NCBI RefSeq assembly: GCF_000720115.1
Contig: NZ_JOIR01000035.1
Location: forward strand, 62,001-126,000
DNA from: Streptomyces sp. NRRL F-2580
GTDB lineage: Bacteria; Actinomycetota; Actinomycetes; Streptomycetales; Streptomycetaceae
Length of the DNA: 64,000 bases
Direction: 5' to 3'
This document shows positions 63,326 through 64,000 of the stretch, piece after piece. A program made the translations under genes and the position numbers. A model generated the notes under the pieces. The model searched no databases. It saw nothing but the letters and a program-made list of their open reading frames with translations, and had not been told where the DNA came from. Positions within the stretch are counted from its first letter, which is position 1, and each line of letters starts with the position of its first letter.

Positions 63326-63390
63326 ATCCGTGCGACTGGCGGCATCCGCGCATCCGCGGTGCGGTTCCGCGCAGCCGGCGTGCGGTCAGG

Positions 63391-63564
63391 TCACCGCTTG
63401 AACATGTCCTTGATCTTTTCCTTGGCCTGGCGGGCATCGCCCTTCGCCGCTTCGGTGCGGCCTTCGGCGGTCAGCCGCTCGTTGCCCACCGCGCGGCCGG
63501 CCGTCTCCTTGAGCTTGCCCTTGGCCTGCTCGGCCTTGGCCCGGCCCTTCTCGTTGCTCGACAC
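63391..63564 (-). CDS. CsbD-family stress protein
   Basis: GTG at 63564 follows GGGAG. The 57-residue product is all helical and lysine-rich: GRAKAEQAKGKLKETAGRAV, GNERLTAEGRTEAAKGDARQ, AKEKIKDMFKR, the CsbD pattern. These small proteins accumulate under general stress; their action is unknown. Confidence 0.9.
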   Translation of the reverse strand: MSSNEKGRAKAEQAKGKLKETAGRAVGNERLTAEGRTEAAKGDARQAKEKIKDMFKR

Positions 63565-63664
63565 AGCTGATCACTCCCAGAGGGTGCGGGAAATGCCTTG
63601 CTCTCCGCGTCTGACCCCGATCGCGCCCCGCAAACGTGGCCGCGAGAGCACGCCCGGTAACGGG

Positions 63665-64000
63665 TCAGGCGGGCGGGACGCCGAACGGCATGCCGGAGAG
63701 GTAGTGCGTGCCCAGGGCCTCGCGATGGTCCGCGTTCCCGAGGTGCTCGTCCCGGCGGAACTCCGGAGCGGCCTTGATCTGCTCCTTCGTACGGTCCACG
63801 TAGACCTTCTCCGCCGTGTGGTCGATGCGGGTCACCAGACCGGCCGGCAGCAGGACCTCCTTGCCGAGGATCCACACACCGGTGTCGACCACCAGATAGG
63901 CGTCGGTGACCTCGTCGGAGTGCTTGTCGACCTTGCCGATGCTGCCGTCGAGCGCCTCGACCCCGTAGCCGGTGAGGTCGGCCGCGAGGTAGTCGACGCC
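63665..64000 (-). CDS. PRC-barrel domain protein (5' end outside window)
   Basis: The frame enters from the right window edge and stops at 63665. Readable parts include YGVEALDGSIGKVDKHSDEV, AYLVVDTGVWILGKEVLLPA and VDRTKEQIKAAPEFRRDEHL, typical of a PRC barrel followed by a helical C-terminus in Streptomyces. The start is beyond 64000. Its neighbour is CsbD, which often occurs with PRC-barrel proteins in stress regulons. Confidence 0.85.
   Translation of the reverse strand, partial: GVDYLAADLTGYGVEALDGSIGKVDKHSDEVTDAYLVVDTGVWILGKEVLLPAGLVTRIDHTAEKVYVDRTKEQIKAAPEFRRDEHLGNADHREALGTHYLSGMPFGVPPA

Overview
The DNA is about 70% G+C, with GTG/TTG starts next to GGAGG-type ribosome binding sites and many short overlapping start/stop junctions. 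It carries families typical of Streptomyces: DUF6777, DUF6355, a GlxA regulator, a SpoIIE-type phosphatase, a rifampicin monooxygenase with its operator, CsbD and a class F sortase. I read it as accessory (arm-type) chromosome of a Streptomyces or close relative. No tRNA, rRNA, CRISPR array or core ribosomal operon was seen.

Region 1, about 0-23 kb, is a gene graveyard. It holds three IS5-family relics (9.4-10.0, 17.0-17.6 and 19.4-20.3 kb), an IS630 fragment, a 559-bp element with 26-bp perfect terminal inverted repeats (1362-1920), a MobF-type relaxase remnant (17.6-18.4 kb) and at least fifteen broken or partial genes, among them DNA ligase, two HNH nucleases, Imm21 immunity, STAS, GAF and secreted proteins. 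This suggests repeated insertion and decay of a conjugative or integrative element. Intact genes survive as islands: an MFS exporter, a membrane-anchored Mrr-type nuclease with a small membrane partner, a 2-oxoglutarate/Fe dioxygenase, an I36 inhibitor-like secreted protein, a cupin, and a fatty acid desaturase/reductase pair divergent from a PucR-type regulator.

Region 2, about 23-44 kb, is mostly intact. It has small secreted proteins, an NlpC/P60 hydrolase, an MHS transporter overlapping anmK (muropeptide recycling), a rifampicin monooxygenase with a RAE operator facing a YbaK-like deacylase, and a 7-kb FtsX-type ABC export system whose ATPase ends in an AbrB-like domain. A second ATPase diverges from that system. 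A beta-propeller phytase and a metQ-metN-metI operon follow.

Region 3, about 44-64 kb, carries an orphan gltD, gap, a GlxA regulator, an ABC exporter and a SpoIIE-type phosphatase. Next comes a stand-alone half-length alanyl-tRNA synthetase paralogue with an alanine-rich leader peptide and attenuator-like hairpins, then a TOPRIM protein, a sortase, a DUF6777 protein with a roughly 480-residue Pro-Gly repeat tail, a monooxygenase pair controlled by an ArsR-type regulator with two operator copies, CsbD, and a PRC-barrel protein cut by the window end.

The best candidates for something new are the AlaRS-like gene with its leader attenuator (52.6-54.0 kb), the short inverted-repeat element at 1.4-1.9 kb, and the AbrB-tailed ABC ATPase at 30.4-31.4 kb.
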